The notes beneath the pieces were generated by a model. The model did not search any database. It had not been told where the DNA came from and saw only the letters and a list, made by a program, of their open reading frames with translations. Shown here piece after piece: positions 36,016 to 44,311 of a DNA stretch of 64,000 nucleotides. The DNA is from an uncultured Oscillibacter sp. (GTDB lineage Bacteria > Bacillota > Clostridia > Oscillospirales > Oscillospiraceae). The stretch is from contig CAJKKQ010000002.1 in NCBI GenBank assembly GCA_905200545.1, positions 112,231-176,230 of the forward strand, given 5' to 3'. Position 1 is the first letter of the stretch. Every line of letters starts with the position of its first letter. A program made the position numbers and the translations under genes.

Positions 36016-37992
36016 ATGCGAACCATTCCACATTCCATCGTATCCGGCCTGCTGGCCCTGGCATTGACGCTGACGGCGGCGCCGGCACCGGCTCTGGCAA
36101 CCGCCCCGGATGACATCGTCTTCAGCCAGGCGGCCCACGGGGACGATCCCGGGGATTCCGAGGATCTGCCCGTTCCGGAAGAAGATCCGGCCGGGGCCAA
36201 AATCGGCGCCGTCTGCTACCCGACCCTCTCCGATGCGCTTGCTGCCGCCGTCAGCGGCGACACCATCACGCTGCTGGAGGACGCAGTGCTGGACGGCAGC
36301 GGGCTGGGCAATACCAAGGGGGTACTGACCCTGACGCAGGATCTCACCATCGACGGCGGCGGTCACACCCTGACTGCCACCGGCATCTCCTATGACACCG
36401 GCAGCGGCGGCGGCCCCAATCTGATAAATGTGGAAGAGGGGGCCCGGGTGATTCTCCGGGATCTCACCATCGACGGCGGCGGCCAGGCCAAAAACGGTCT
36501 GAACCTCTACGGCTCCACCGCTGTTCTGGAGAACGTGACCGTGGAAAACTGCCGCTGGTATGCGGTGGTGTGCAACGGCTCCGCCCTGGAGATCCACGGC
36601 CTCACCACCCGGGGCAACAGCTGGGGCATCAATGTGGACAACCTGGCCGGTTCACCCAGCCGCTTTGCCATGGACGCGGGCACCATCGGCGAGGAGGTCT
36701 CCGTCTTTTTCCAGTCCGGCAATGCCGGAGTATCCGCTCCCACCACCGGCGTCATCTCCGGCGGCACCTACCGCCAGGTGGGGTTCCTGCCCGAGACCAC
36801 GGGTGTGGAGCTGACCATCACCGGCGGTACCTTCTCCTTTGACCCCAGCGCCTACACAGGCTCCGCCCAAGTCCAGGACAACGGAGACGGCACCTGGACG
36901 GTACATCCTTCTCCCGACCAGGGCACCGGCACCCCCGGCGGCTCCGACGAGGACACCAGCTCCCCCGATGAGGAGGACCCCGATACGCCCGACGGGGATT
37001 CCGGCTCCTCCGGCGGTGCCGGGGACGGCTCCGGCGACGGCTCCGGCGGCTCCACCACCACGGAAAAGAACCCCGACGGCTCCATTACCACCACCGTCAC
37101 CCAGCCCGACGGCACCGTCACCCAGACCCATCAGACTGCCGACGGCGTCACCGGCACCACGGTCACCGACGCCAGCGGCACCATCACCGAAATGACTGTG
37201 TCCGTCCCCTCCTCCGTGGCCGCCAGCGCTGCGGAGGCCGGAGAGACCGTGACCCTTCCGGTGGAAGTCCCCGCCGTCTCCAGCAGCGATGCCGCCCCCG
37301 CCGTGGAGATCTCCCTGCCCCACAGTGCCGGCAGCGTCCGGGTGGAGATCCCCGTGGGAACCGTCACCCCCGGTACCGTGGCCGTCCTGGTCAACGCCGA
37401 CGGCACGGAAGAGATCCTCAAGACCTCTCTCCCCACGGAGGCGGGCATCACCCTGACCCTGGCGGGCAGCGCCACGGTAAAGGTCATGGACAACAGCCTG
37501 TCCTTCCCCGACGTCCACCAGGCGGCGTGCTGGGCCCAGGACCCCATTGACTTTGTCACCAGCCGCCAGCTGTTCCACGGCACCTCCCAAACCACCTTTG
37601 CCCCCGACGCGCCCACCACCCGGGCTCAGCTCATGACCGTGCTGGCCCGCCTGGACGGGGCGGCGGATCTTGCCGGAGGCTCGTCCCTCCAGCAGGGCAT
37701 GGCATGGGCGGTGGAAAACGGCCTCACCGACGGCTCCAACCCCTCCGGCGCCATTTCCCGCCAGCAGCTGGCGGTGGTCCTCTACCGCTACGCCGGAAGT
37801 CCCTCCGCCTCGTACGCCCACGCATTTCCCGACGGCCATCTGGTGGCGGACTACGCCGCCGACGCCATGGCCTGGGCGGTGGAAAGCGGCATCATCAACG
37901 GCAGGGCCGACGGGACCCTGGACCCCACCGGACGTGCCACCCGGGCCCAGGTGGCGGCCATGGTACAGCGCTACTGCTTCCAAATGGGCTGA
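36016..37992 (+). CDS. Secreted beta-helix protein with C-terminal SLH domains
   Basis: A 658-aa protein. It has a signal peptide (cleavage near ALA-TAPDD) and a parallel beta-helix-like region (about 75-290; DLTIDGGG occurs twice). Next come a Gly/Ser/Asp/Pro-rich linker (about 305-350), a Thr-rich PDGSITTTVTQPDGTVTQ segment and a ZU5/beta-like domain. Three SLH repeats (about 495-655; FPDVHQAACWAQDPIDF, AFPDGHLVADYAADAM) are C-terminal. It is a wall-anchored surface protein, possibly carbohydrate-binding or adhesive. Confidence 0.87.
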   Translation: MRTIPHSIVSGLLALALTLTAAPAPALATAPDDIVFSQAAHGDDPGDSEDLPVPEEDPAGAKIGAVCYPTLSDALAAAVSGDTITLLEDAVLDGSGLGNTKGVLTLTQDLTIDGGGHTLTATGISYDTGSGGGPNLINVEEGARVILRDLTIDGGGQAKNGLNLYGSTAVLENVTVENCRWYAVVCNGSALEIHGLTTRGNSWGINVDNLAGSPSRFAMDAGTIGEEVSVFFQSGNAGVSAPTTGVISGGTYRQVGFLPETTGVELTITGGTFSFDPSAYTGSAQVQDNGDGTWTVHPSPDQGTGTPGGSDEDTSSPDEEDPDTPDGDSGSSGGAGDGSGDGSGGSTTTEKNPDGSITTTVTQPDGTVTQTHQTADGVTGTTVTDASGTITEMTVSVPSSVAASAAEAGETVTLPVEVPAVSSSDAAPAVEISLPHSAGSVRVEIPVGTVTPGTVAVLVNADGTEEILKTSLPTEAGITLTLAGSATVKVMDNSLSFPDVHQAACWAQDPIDFVTSRQLFHGTSQTTFAPDAPTTRAQLMTVLARLDGAADLAGGSSLQQGMAWAVENGLTDGSNPSGAISRQQLAVVLYRYAGSPSASYAHAFPDGHLVADYAADAMAWAVESGIINGRADGTLDPTGRATRAQVAAMVQRYCFQMG

Positions 37993-38005
37993 TTGCCCCA
38001 TTTCA

Positions 38006-38038
38006 GCAGCCCCGGCTTTTGCCGGGGCTGCTTTTTTC
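38006..38038 (+). terminator. Bidirectional terminator
   Basis: Stem GCAGCCCCGGC / GCCGGGGCTGC with TTTT loop and T run, between convergent genes. Confidence 0.9.
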
Positions 38039-38042
38039 CCCT

Positions 38043-38780
38043 CTATCCCAGGGCTACGTCCAGCACCATCATGATGAGAAAGCCTCCCACAAAGGCGCAG
38101 GTACCGGCCCGGCTGTGGGCCTGGGGCACCAGCTCCTCCACGGTGACGTAGAGCATGGCTCCGGCGGCTGCGCTCAAAAGCCAGGGCATCAGCGGCTGCG
38201 CCGCCGCTGCCAGGGCCACCACCGCCACACCGAACACCGGCTCTACCGCCCCGGAGAGCACCCCGGCGCCAAAGGCTCTGCCCCGTCCCCGGCCCACCAG
38301 AGGCAGCGACACCGCCGCCCCCTCCGGGAAGTTCTGGATCCCGATGCCCAGAGCCAGGGCCGCGGCCCCCGCCAGGCCCGCTCCGTCGGCGGCCAGGGCA
38401 AAGGCCAGGCCCACCGCCATGCCCTCGGGAATATTGTGGAGGGTGATGGCGGTCATCAGCAGCGTCTCCCGCCGCTGTTCCATCCCCCGCAGGTGGGTCA
38501 GGGCCTCATCCAGGGCCGCCAGGAACACCGCTCCCAGCAGCATTCCTCCCGCCGCCGGCAGCCAGGCCGGCAGCGCCAGGGCCTCCGCCCGCTCAATGGC
38601 CGGCAGCAACAAGCTCCACACGGAGGCCGCCGTCATCACCCCCGCGGCAAACCCCAGCATCCCCTTTTGACACCGGGGCTCCGGCGCCCCGGAAAAGAAA
38701 AACACCAGCGCGGCGCCCAAGGTGGTCATCAGAAATGTAAACCCCGTCCCCAGCGCCGCCCGGCACAATGCCTGCAGCAT
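38043..38780 (-). CDS. ZIP-family divalent metal transporter
   Basis: A 245-aa protein with about eight membrane helices. The ZIP metal-binding motifs are HNIPEGMAVG (helix 4) and QNFPEGAAVS (helix 5). A basic/acidic loop containing HLRGMEQRRE lies before helix 4. It probably imports Zn2+ or another divalent metal. The start at 38780 is preferred because GGGGAG lies close upstream; upstream in-frame ATGs at 38792 and 38834 lack spacing or a site. Confidence 0.9.
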   Translation of the reverse strand: MLQALCRAALGTGFTFLMTTLGAALVFFFSGAPEPRCQKGMLGFAAGVMTAASVWSLLLPAIERAEALALPAWLPAAGGMLLGAVFLAALDEALTHLRGMEQRRETLLMTAITLHNIPEGMAVGLAFALAADGAGLAGAAALALGIGIQNFPEGAAVSLPLVGRGRGRAFGAGVLSGAVEPVFGVAVVALAAAAQPLMPWLLSAAAGAMLYVTVEELVPQAHSRAGTCAFVGGFLIMMVLDVALG

Positions 38781-38863
38781 ATGTCTCCCCATCCTCTTGT
38801 GATTTCGGGCGGAGCACCGCCCGTATGACAGCATACGCGGCGGCTGCCCCGGGGGTGACGGCC

Positions 38864-38892
38864 TTGCCTTTTCCCCCGGAGGGTGGTATGAT
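38864..38892 (+). promoter_or_regulatory. guaD promoter
   Basis: TTGCCT (38864-38869), 17-base spacer, TATGAT (38887-38892), directly before the riboswitch. Confidence 0.75.
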
Positions 38893-38914
38893 ACAGACAG
38901 GATAACAACGGGAA

Positions 38915-39017
38915 ACTCATATAAGTTCGCTGTGACGGCGCGAACGTTTCTACGGGGCCGCCCAAGGCCCGGCTATGAGTGTCCGCGCAGCTGTGCGCGG
39001 GCGCTCCTTTTGTTTTT
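38915..39017 (+). ncRNA. Guanine-type purine riboswitch with terminator
   Basis: Aptamer 38915-38980. P1 is ACTCAT/ATGAGT, preceded by the family's ATAA junction. P2 is GTTCGC/GCGAAC, J2/3 is the invariant GTTTCTAC (38946-38953) and P3 is GGGCC/GGCCC. The base before TATGAG is C (GGCTATGAG), the position that pairs with guanine rather than adenine. The expression platform is a stem CCGCGCA/TGCGCGG followed by TCCTTTTGTTTTT (to about 39017). Guanine binding should cause termination. It controls guanine deaminase. Confidence 0.88.
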
Positions 39018-39045
39018 CCAGAATTTTGGAAAGCGAGGGATTCCT

Positions 39046-40317
39046 ATGACCACAACGATTTTGAAGGGCACCATCGTCTCCGCCGCCGCGGCCGGGGCGC
39101 CGGAGATCACGGAGGGCGGCTATCTGGTGGCGGAGGACGGCGTCATCACCGGGGTCTTCCCCACCCTGCCGGAACGCTATACCGGCGCGCCGGTGGAGGA
39201 TTTCGGCTCCTGCCTGATCCTCCAGACGTTCGCAGACCTGCACCTCCACGCCCCCCAGTATCCCATGCTGGGCACCGGCATGGACCTGACGCTGCTGGAC
39301 TGGCTCAACACCTACACCTTCCCGGCGGAGGCCCGGTTTGCAGACCCCAACTACGCCCGGGATGTCTACCGCAAGCTGTCCGCGGAGCTCATTGCCCACG
39401 GCACCACCCGGGTGGCCATGTTCTCCTCCCTCCACACCGATGCCACGCTGATCCTCATGGAGGAGCTGGAGCGGGCGGGGGTCACCGGCTATGTGGGCAA
39501 GGTAAATATGGACCGCAACGCCGCCCCCGGGGTCCTGGAGGAGACCACGGAGGAATCCATCCGGGAGACGGAGCGGTGGCTTGCGGAATGCGGCCGCTTC
39601 TCCCACGTCCGCCCCATGCTCACCCCCCGGTTCACCCCCTCCTGCACGGATGAACTGATGGCCTGGCTGGGCAAGACCGCCCGGGAACGGGGCCTTCCCA
39701 TCCAGTCCCACCTGTCTGAAAACGACCGGGAGATCGAATGGGTGCGCCAGCTGCACCCGGACTGCACCCAGTATTGGGAAACCTACGCCAAGTTCGGCCT
39801 GTGGAACGACCGCACTCTCATGGCCCACTGCGTCTGGTCCGACGAACGGGAGCGGGCGGCCATGAAGGAGGCGGGGGTCACGGTGGTCCACTGCCCGGAC
39901 TCCAATGTCAACGTCTGCTCCGGCACCGCCCCGGTGCGGACCATGCTCCAGGAAGGGCTGAAGGTAGCCCTGGGCAGCGACATTGCCGGCGGCGACCACC
40001 TGGACATGTTCGACGTCACCGCCTCCGCCATCCGGGCCTCCAAGGTCCGGCAGATGACGGATTCCGCCCGCCCCGCCTTCTTGACGGTGCCGGAGGCATG
40101 GTACCTGGCCACCTCCGCCGGAGCGGCCTTTTTCGGAGAGGCCCCGGGCTTCGCCCCCGGCAATCCCCTCCACGCCATGGTGCTCTCCGACGATGCTCTC
40201 CCCCAGTCCCATGCCCTGACGGGCCGGGAGCGGTTCGAGCGGTGCGTCTACCGCCGCCAGCCGGGAGCCCTCCGGGCAGTGTGGAGCGCCGGACGGAAGG
40301 TGTACGAAGTGGAATAA
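39046..40317 (+). CDS. guaD: Guanine deaminase
   Basis: A 423-aa amidohydrolase. It has the metal motif DLHLHAPQY (about residues 64-72), SHLSEND with substrate/metal His, HCVW, and GSDIAGGDHLDMF containing the catalytic Asp near the C-terminal end, all characteristic of guanine deaminase (guanine to xanthine). The start at 39046 follows GCGAGGGA. The guanine riboswitch in its leader independently supports the substrate. Termination when guanine is bound is unexpected for a guanine-degrading enzyme and is discussed as a finding. Confidence 0.92.
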   Translation: MTTTILKGTIVSAAAAGAPEITEGGYLVAEDGVITGVFPTLPERYTGAPVEDFGSCLILQTFADLHLHAPQYPMLGTGMDLTLLDWLNTYTFPAEARFADPNYARDVYRKLSAELIAHGTTRVAMFSSLHTDATLILMEELERAGVTGYVGKVNMDRNAAPGVLEETTEESIRETERWLAECGRFSHVRPMLTPRFTPSCTDELMAWLGKTARERGLPIQSHLSENDREIEWVRQLHPDCTQYWETYAKFGLWNDRTLMAHCVWSDERERAAMKEAGVTVVHCPDSNVNVCSGTAPVRTMLQEGLKVALGSDIAGGDHLDMFDVTASAIRASKVRQMTDSARPAFLTVPEAWYLATSAGAAFFGEAPGFAPGNPLHAMVLSDDALPQSHALTGRERFERCVYRRQPGALRAVWSAGRKVYEVE

Positions 40318-40320
40318 ACA

Positions 40321-40352
40321 AAGCGCGGGTCCCAGAGGACCCGCGCTTTTCT
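40321..40352 (+). terminator. Bidirectional terminator
   Basis: 12-bp stem AAGCGCGGGTCC / GGACCCGCGCTT between convergent guaD and the LysE gene. Confidence 0.9.
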
Positions 40353-40357
40353 CTTCC

Positions 40358-40942
40358 CTACGCCAGAAACAGCGACACCGCGCAGTATACCAGCAGCAGC
40401 GCCATCACCGTGTTCACCACCCTGGCATGACGGGAAAACAGCCGCTGGAACGCCGCCCCGAATGCGGACCAGACCAGGGTGAAAACAAATCCGATCAAGG
40501 CCAGCAGCAGGGCAAAGCCCCCCAGGATCAGCGGCCGTCCCTGGAAGTGGGGCAGGATATACGCCTCCATGGACATGATGCAGTAGAGGTAAATCTTGGG
40601 ATTGACGAACTGGAGGAAAAAGCCCGCGGCGAATCCCTCCCGGGAGGGGCTTTCCTCCCCGCAGTCGCTGCTGCGGAAGGTCTCCCACGCCAGATACAGC
40701 ATGTACGCCGCCCCCAGCACCAGCATGGGCCCCTTGATGCGGGGGATCAGGGCGGCCAGGGCGCTGCAAAAGACCGTGCACAGCACCATGACGATGGAGA
40801 AGCCCGCCCAGATGCCCAGGTTGAAGGGCAGGGCCCCCCGAAAGCCCCGGCGGCCTCCCAGCGCCATGGACATGAGATTGTTGGGGCCGGGGGTCACGGC
40901 GGTGACCACGGCATAAGTCAAAAACGGCAGCCAGCGGAACAT
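40358..40942 (-). CDS. LysE/RhtB-family amino-acid exporter
   Basis: A 194-aa protein with about six membrane helices and the family signature TPGPNNLMSMALGGRRG near the N-terminus, characteristic of LysE/RhtB exporters of amino acids or related compounds. The start at 40942 (MFRWLPFL) has a GGAGGGGG site. It is divergent from the XRE-cupin regulator gene, with a palindrome-rich 108-base control region between, so the regulator very likely controls it. Confidence 0.9.
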   Translation of the reverse strand: MFRWLPFLTYAVVTAVTPGPNNLMSMALGGRRGFRGALPFNLGIWAGFSIVMVLCTVFCSALAALIPRIKGPMLVLGAAYMLYLAWETFRSSDCGEESPSREGFAAGFFLQFVNPKIYLYCIMSMEAYILPHFQGRPLILGGFALLLALIGFVFTLVWSAFGAAFQRLFSRHARVVNTVMALLLVYCAVSLFLA

Positions 40943-40960
40943 ATTTGACAAGCCCCCTCC

Positions 40961-41032
40961 CGGATGATAGGATATTGTTATTATCATCCGATATGTTAGA
41001 TTTCCATGATATCATACTGCCAGTACAATATC
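40961..41032. promoter_or_regulatory. Operator region between lysE-type exporter and XRE-cupin regulator
   Basis: Three inverted repeats: CGGATGATA/TATCATCCG (40961-40969 and 40982-40990), the perfect palindrome ATGATATCAT (41006-41015) and GATATTGT/ACAATATC (40971-40978 and 41025-41032). The region is AT-rich between two GC-rich divergent genes. Confidence 0.7.
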
Positions 41033-41050
41033 TTGTCAAGAGGAGTCTCT

Positions 41051-41602
41051 ATGGACGTAACCAAAATCGTGGCGGGAAACGCCAAACGGATCCGGGAGGA
41101 GAAAAAACTGACGCTGGACGCCGCTGCCGCCCTGACGGGGGTATCCCGCAGCATGCTGGCCCAGATCGAAAAAGGAGAAGTGAACCCCACCATCTCCGTA
41201 CTGTGGAAGATGGCCAACGGCTACAAGGTGTCCTTCACGTCTCTGGTGGAGGACGGCGGGGCGCCGGTATCCGTGCTCCGGGGCGCGGACACGGCCCCCC
41301 TGTCGGAAGACGGCGGGCGCTACCGGAACTATCCCCTCTTCCCCTTTGACGAGACCACAGGCTTTGAGACCTACCGCATCGTCATCGAATCGGGGGGCGC
41401 CCTGTCCGCCCAGCCCCATCTGAAAGGGGCCGTGGAATACATCACGGTTTTTTCCGGTGAGGTGCGCATCACCGCCGGGGACACGCAGGTGACGCTGCAC
41501 AAGGGGGATTCCATCCGCTTTGCCGCCGACACGCCCCACGCCTATGAAAACAGCGGCAGCGAGACAGCGGAGCTGAGCATGCTGATCTACTACGGCCGCT
41601 GA
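41051..41602 (+). CDS. XRE-family regulator with cupin sensor domain
   Basis: A 183-aa protein. The HTH is at about residues 10-62 (LDAAAALTGVSRSMLAQIEKG) and the C-terminal cupin barrel at about 100-180 (EYITVFSGEVRITAGDTQVTLHKGDSIRFAADTPH). Such proteins bind small ligands in the cupin and repress neighbouring genes. Its position divergent from an amino-acid exporter suggests it senses that exporter's substrate. The start at 41051 follows AGAGGAG. Confidence 0.92.
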   Translation: MDVTKIVAGNAKRIREEKKLTLDAAAALTGVSRSMLAQIEKGEVNPTISVLWKMANGYKVSFTSLVEDGGAPVSVLRGADTAPLSEDGGRYRNYPLFPFDETTGFETYRIVIESGGALSAQPHLKGAVEYITVFSGEVRITAGDTQVTLHKGDSIRFAADTPHAYENSGSETAELSMLIYYGR

Positions 41603-41637
41603 CAAACGGGTCCCGGACGGTTCCGGTGGGGAAAACG

Positions 41638-41668
41638 CAAAAAAGAGAGCCTGACGGCTCTCTTTTTT
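41638..41668 (+). terminator. Bidirectional terminator
   Basis: Stem AAAAGAGAGCC / GGCTCTCTTTT with TGAC loop between two convergent regulator genes; the arm overlaps the last codons of the minus-strand gene at 41667. Confidence 0.9.
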
Positions 41669-41909
41669 ATTGCAGTTCCTGCTCCAGTCCGGCAAATTCC
41701 GGCCCGGAGAAAAATTCCTCCAGGGAGATCTCCAGCCCGTCGCACAGCAGCTTGATGGTGACAATCCCCGGGTTTTTGCTGTTTCCGTATAAGATGCTCT
41801 TCACCGTGGAAGGAGAAACGCCGGATTTTGTCGCCAACTTGTTCACCGTCCAGCCTCTCTGCCCGCACAAGACCACCAGCCGGTTGGCAACCGCCCTCCG
41901 CGTATCCAT
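41667..41909 (-). CDS. Small XRE-family repressor
   Basis: An 80-aa protein consisting of little more than an HTH (WTVNKLATKSGVSPSTVKSIL, about residues 20-40) and an acidic C-terminal tail. GGGGAGG lies 7 bases before the ATG. It is divergent from a 62-aa gene with a palindromic site overlapping that gene's -10, so it probably represses it. Confidence 0.88.
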   Translation of the reverse strand: MDTRRAVANRLVVLCGQRGWTVNKLATKSGVSPSTVKSILYGNSKNPGIVTIKLLCDGLEISLEEFFSGPEFAGLEQELQ

Positions 41910-41957
41910 GGCCTGCCTCCCCTTTCGTTTGACATATCACCATGTTACGAAAGGTCC

Positions 41958-42003
41958 TTGCAAAAAGTGGTCGATATATAATACTATATAGGCGATATAT
42001 CGA
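41958..42003. promoter_or_regulatory. Promoter and operator of the small XRE / 62-aa pair
   Basis: Plus-strand TTGCAA (41958-41963), 18-base spacer, TACTAT (41982-41987). An inverted repeat TCGATATAT (41971-41979) / ATATATCGA (41995-42003) brackets the -10, and CGATATATCG (41993-42002) is itself a perfect palindrome. Confidence 0.72.
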
Positions 42004-42019
42004 CTACTGAGGTGATTTT

Positions 42020-42208
42020 ATGCAAAGCCCGCAGGACTTTTACCGCGCCCTGGCGTCCGACGCCGCAGTCCGGGCGCTGCTGCGCATCCGGAATATCCTG
42101 GCGGACGAGACCCTCTCCGACGAAACCTGCTTCCAAAAGATCGAGGCCATCGTCACGCTGCTGGAGGAGCTGGGGGTGGACTGCGGCGGCCGCCACGACT
42201 TTGGCTGA
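42020..42208 (+). CDS. 62-aa protein of unknown function
   Basis: A 62-aa, mostly helical protein (MQSPQDFYRALASDAAVRAL ... LEELGVDCGGRHDFG) with an AGGTGA site upstream and a strong terminator downstream. I recognise no family. Its promoter carries the palindrome likely bound by the divergent small XRE protein, so the two form a compact regulatory module. Confidence 0.75.
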   Translation: MQSPQDFYRALASDAAVRALLRIRNILADETLSDETCFQKIEAIVTLLEELGVDCGGRHDFG

Positions 42209-42225
42209 TCCGGCCCGGAAGAAAC

Positions 42226-42265
42226 AAGCCCCCGGCGCGCATAGAAATGCGCTCCGGGGGCTTTC
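42226..42265 (+). terminator. Bidirectional terminator
   Basis: AAGCCCCCGG ... CCGGGGGCTT with an inner GCGCAT/ATGCGC stem, between convergent genes. Confidence 0.9.
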
Positions 42266-42275
42266 CGTCAGATGT

Positions 42276-42743
42276 TCAAAAGAGGTGTACCACGCCCATG
42301 GTCAGCGCCGTGATGATGATGCCGGCGATGACCACACCCATGGCAATGGCGGGCATGGCGTGGCGCAGGCGGATATCCAGCACCGCGGCTACCAGCGCGC
42401 CCGTCCAGGCTCCGGTACCCGGCAGGGGGATGGCCACCAGGATCATCAGCCCCGCCAGACGGTACTTGCGCACCAGCCGCCCCTTGAGATGGGCCCGGCG
42501 CTCCAGCCACTGGATCCGGGGGCCGAAGGTGCGGGTGCGGCGCAGCCAGTCGAAGATCCGCCGGGTCAGCAGGATGATGAAGGGCACCGGCACCAGGTTC
42601 CCCACAATGGACACGGCACAGGCCACGGCGGGAGGCAGCCCCGCCGCCACCCCCACAGGGATGGCGCCCCGCAGCTCCAGTACCGGCGTCATGGCCGTGA
42701 AAAACGTCAGCAGCAATTCGTGAAACATGTCTTCCGCAGGCAT
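42276..42743 (-). CDS. Small multidrug export protein family (COG2426-like)
   Basis: A 155-aa membrane protein with about four helices. The N-terminal pattern LELRGAIPVGVAAG and the later AIPLPGTGAWTGAL are typical of the COG2426 'small multi-drug export' family. Transport activity is by family name only. GGAGG precedes the ATG at 42743. Confidence 0.85.
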   Translation of the reverse strand: MPAEDMFHELLLTFFTAMTPVLELRGAIPVGVAAGLPPAVACAVSIVGNLVPVPFIILLTRRIFDWLRRTRTFGPRIQWLERRAHLKGRLVRKYRLAGLMILVAIPLPGTGAWTGALVAAVLDIRLRHAMPAIAMGVVIAGIIITALTMGVVHLF

Positions 42744-42809
42744 CCGGGCATCCTCCTGGCTTTGATGTGGGCCCGAAGGGAACTTCCGCCACGGGCATAT
42801 GCACCTAGT

Positions 42810-43622
42810 TTACTCCAGATTCAGGCGGTTTTTCAAGAAGTATGTGGTCATGACGTAAAATACGGCGGCATAGACCAAGCAGGCGGCGATGAGGATGCCC
42901 ATGCCCATATGGACGGCGGCCATGCCGGACACCCGGAAATCCAGGCTGCCCAACAGCCGGTTGATAAACGGCGCGTCCAGGGAGAGCAGCAGCAGGCTTC
43001 CCACCAGCTGGGAGGCAAACTGCAAAATGAAGAAGAACGCCACGGACCAGGCAAATTTGTGGTTCGAGAAGCTGTGGCCGATGGCCAGAGCCGCGTAAAA
43101 CTGCAGGCAGAACCCAATGCAGCCCACAAAGGCCAGCACCAGCAGCTCCAGCAAAAACACCGTGCCGTTGATGGCGTAATAGGCGGTGACCTGTTGGAAC
43201 AGCACCTGCAGGGCATGGACAAGTCCCTTCACAAAGCCCACATCCATGGCCATCATCATGAAGGAGATCATCACGGCCACGCCGGTGACGATGAACCACA
43301 CGGAGGAGACGATGAGCTTGCTCCACACCTGCTGGTGCACGGAGGCGGGCAGGGTAAACATCAGATAGCCCTCATCCCGCAGCAGGTTCTTGTAAAACCG
43401 CTGGATCATCAGCAGGAAGCTGACCACGCACACCGCCATGATGGCCACTACAAAGGCCATCACCAGCAGGGCCCCCAGAATGTTCAAAACGGGGTACGGA
43501 GTCTCCAGAATGCCCCGGGTAGAGAGGTTGGCGCCCAGAGCCGTCACCAGCAGCACCAGATACAGCGGCCCCATGATCCGGGCCGTGGCACGAAACTCGT
43601 GCTTGATGAGTTTTCTCAGCAT
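42810..43622 (-). CDS. ABC-2-type transporter permease
   Basis: A 270-aa protein with six predicted membrane helices, beginning MLRKLIKHEFRATARI, as ABC-2 permeases do. Its start overlaps the end of the ATPase gene. It forms an operon GntR - ATPase - permease of the Ytr/Bcr type, often induced by cell-wall-active agents; the exported substrate is unknown. Confidence 0.88.
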   Translation of the reverse strand: MLRKLIKHEFRATARIMGPLYLVLLVTALGANLSTRGILETPYPVLNILGALLVMAFVVAIMAVCVVSFLLMIQRFYKNLLRDEGYLMFTLPASVHQQVWSKLIVSSVWFIVTGVAVMISFMMMAMDVGFVKGLVHALQVLFQQVTAYYAINGTVFLLELLVLAFVGCIGFCLQFYAALAIGHSFSNHKFAWSVAFFFILQFASQLVGSLLLLSLDAPFINRLLGSLDFRVSGMAAVHMGMGILIAACLVYAAVFYVMTTYFLKNRLNLE

Positions 43623-44311
43623 TTGAACACCTCCCGGAACAGGGCGTCCACGCTCATACCCTTCTCCTCCCGGATCTGGTCCACGGAGGACTGGAGCATC
43701 ACACGGCCCCGGTCAATGAAAATAACCTCGTCCAGCACTTTTTCCACATCCGCGATGAGATGGGTGGAAATCACCACCGCCGCGTCGGGGTTGTAATTGC
43801 CGATGATGGTGGAGAGGATGTAATCCCGGGTGGCGGGATCCACACCGCCGATGGGCTCATCCAGCAGATACAGCTTGGCCGCCCGGCTCATCACCATGAT
43901 GAGCTGCACCTTCTCCCGGGTGCCCTTGCTCATCTGCTTGATGCGCTGACGGGGGGAAATCCCCAGATGGGTGAGCATCTCCATGGCGGCATCCGGCCGG
44001 AAGTCCTTGTAGAAGTCCTGGTAGAACTCCATCAGCTGCCGGGCGGACATCCAGGTGGGGATGGCCGTGCGCTCCGGCAGGTAGCTGACGCAGGCGTGGC
44101 TCTCCTTCCCCGGGGCTTGCCCGTCGATGTAAATACCGCCCTCGCTGGGGGTCAGCAGCCCGTTGGCCAGCTTGATGAGCGTGGTCTTGCCGCTGCCGTT
44201 GGGGCCCAGCAGCCCCACGATCCGTCCCGGCTCCACCGTGAGGTTCACGTGATCCAGGGCGCTGACCGAGCCGTAGCGCTTGGTCAGATCCTTACATTCC
44301 AATATCGGCAT
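43616..44311 (-). CDS. ABC transporter ATP-binding protein (YtrB/BcrA-like)
   Basis: A 231-aa ATPase with Walker A GPNGSGKT, signature MSKGTREKVQL and Walker B LYLLDEPIGGVDP. The degenerate signature and the GGVDP ending are typical of the YtrB-like group. It overlaps the GntR gene by 20 bases upstream and the permease gene downstream. Confidence 0.93.
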   Translation of the reverse strand: MPILECKDLTKRYGSVSALDHVNLTVEPGRIVGLLGPNGSGKTTLIKLANGLLTPSEGGIYIDGQAPGKESHACVSYLPERTAIPTWMSARQLMEFYQDFYKDFRPDAAMEMLTHLGISPRQRIKQMSKGTREKVQLIMVMSRAAKLYLLDEPIGGVDPATRDYILSTIIGNYNPDAAVVISTHLIADVEKVLDEVIFIDRGRVMLQSSVDQIREEKGMSVDALFREVFKC

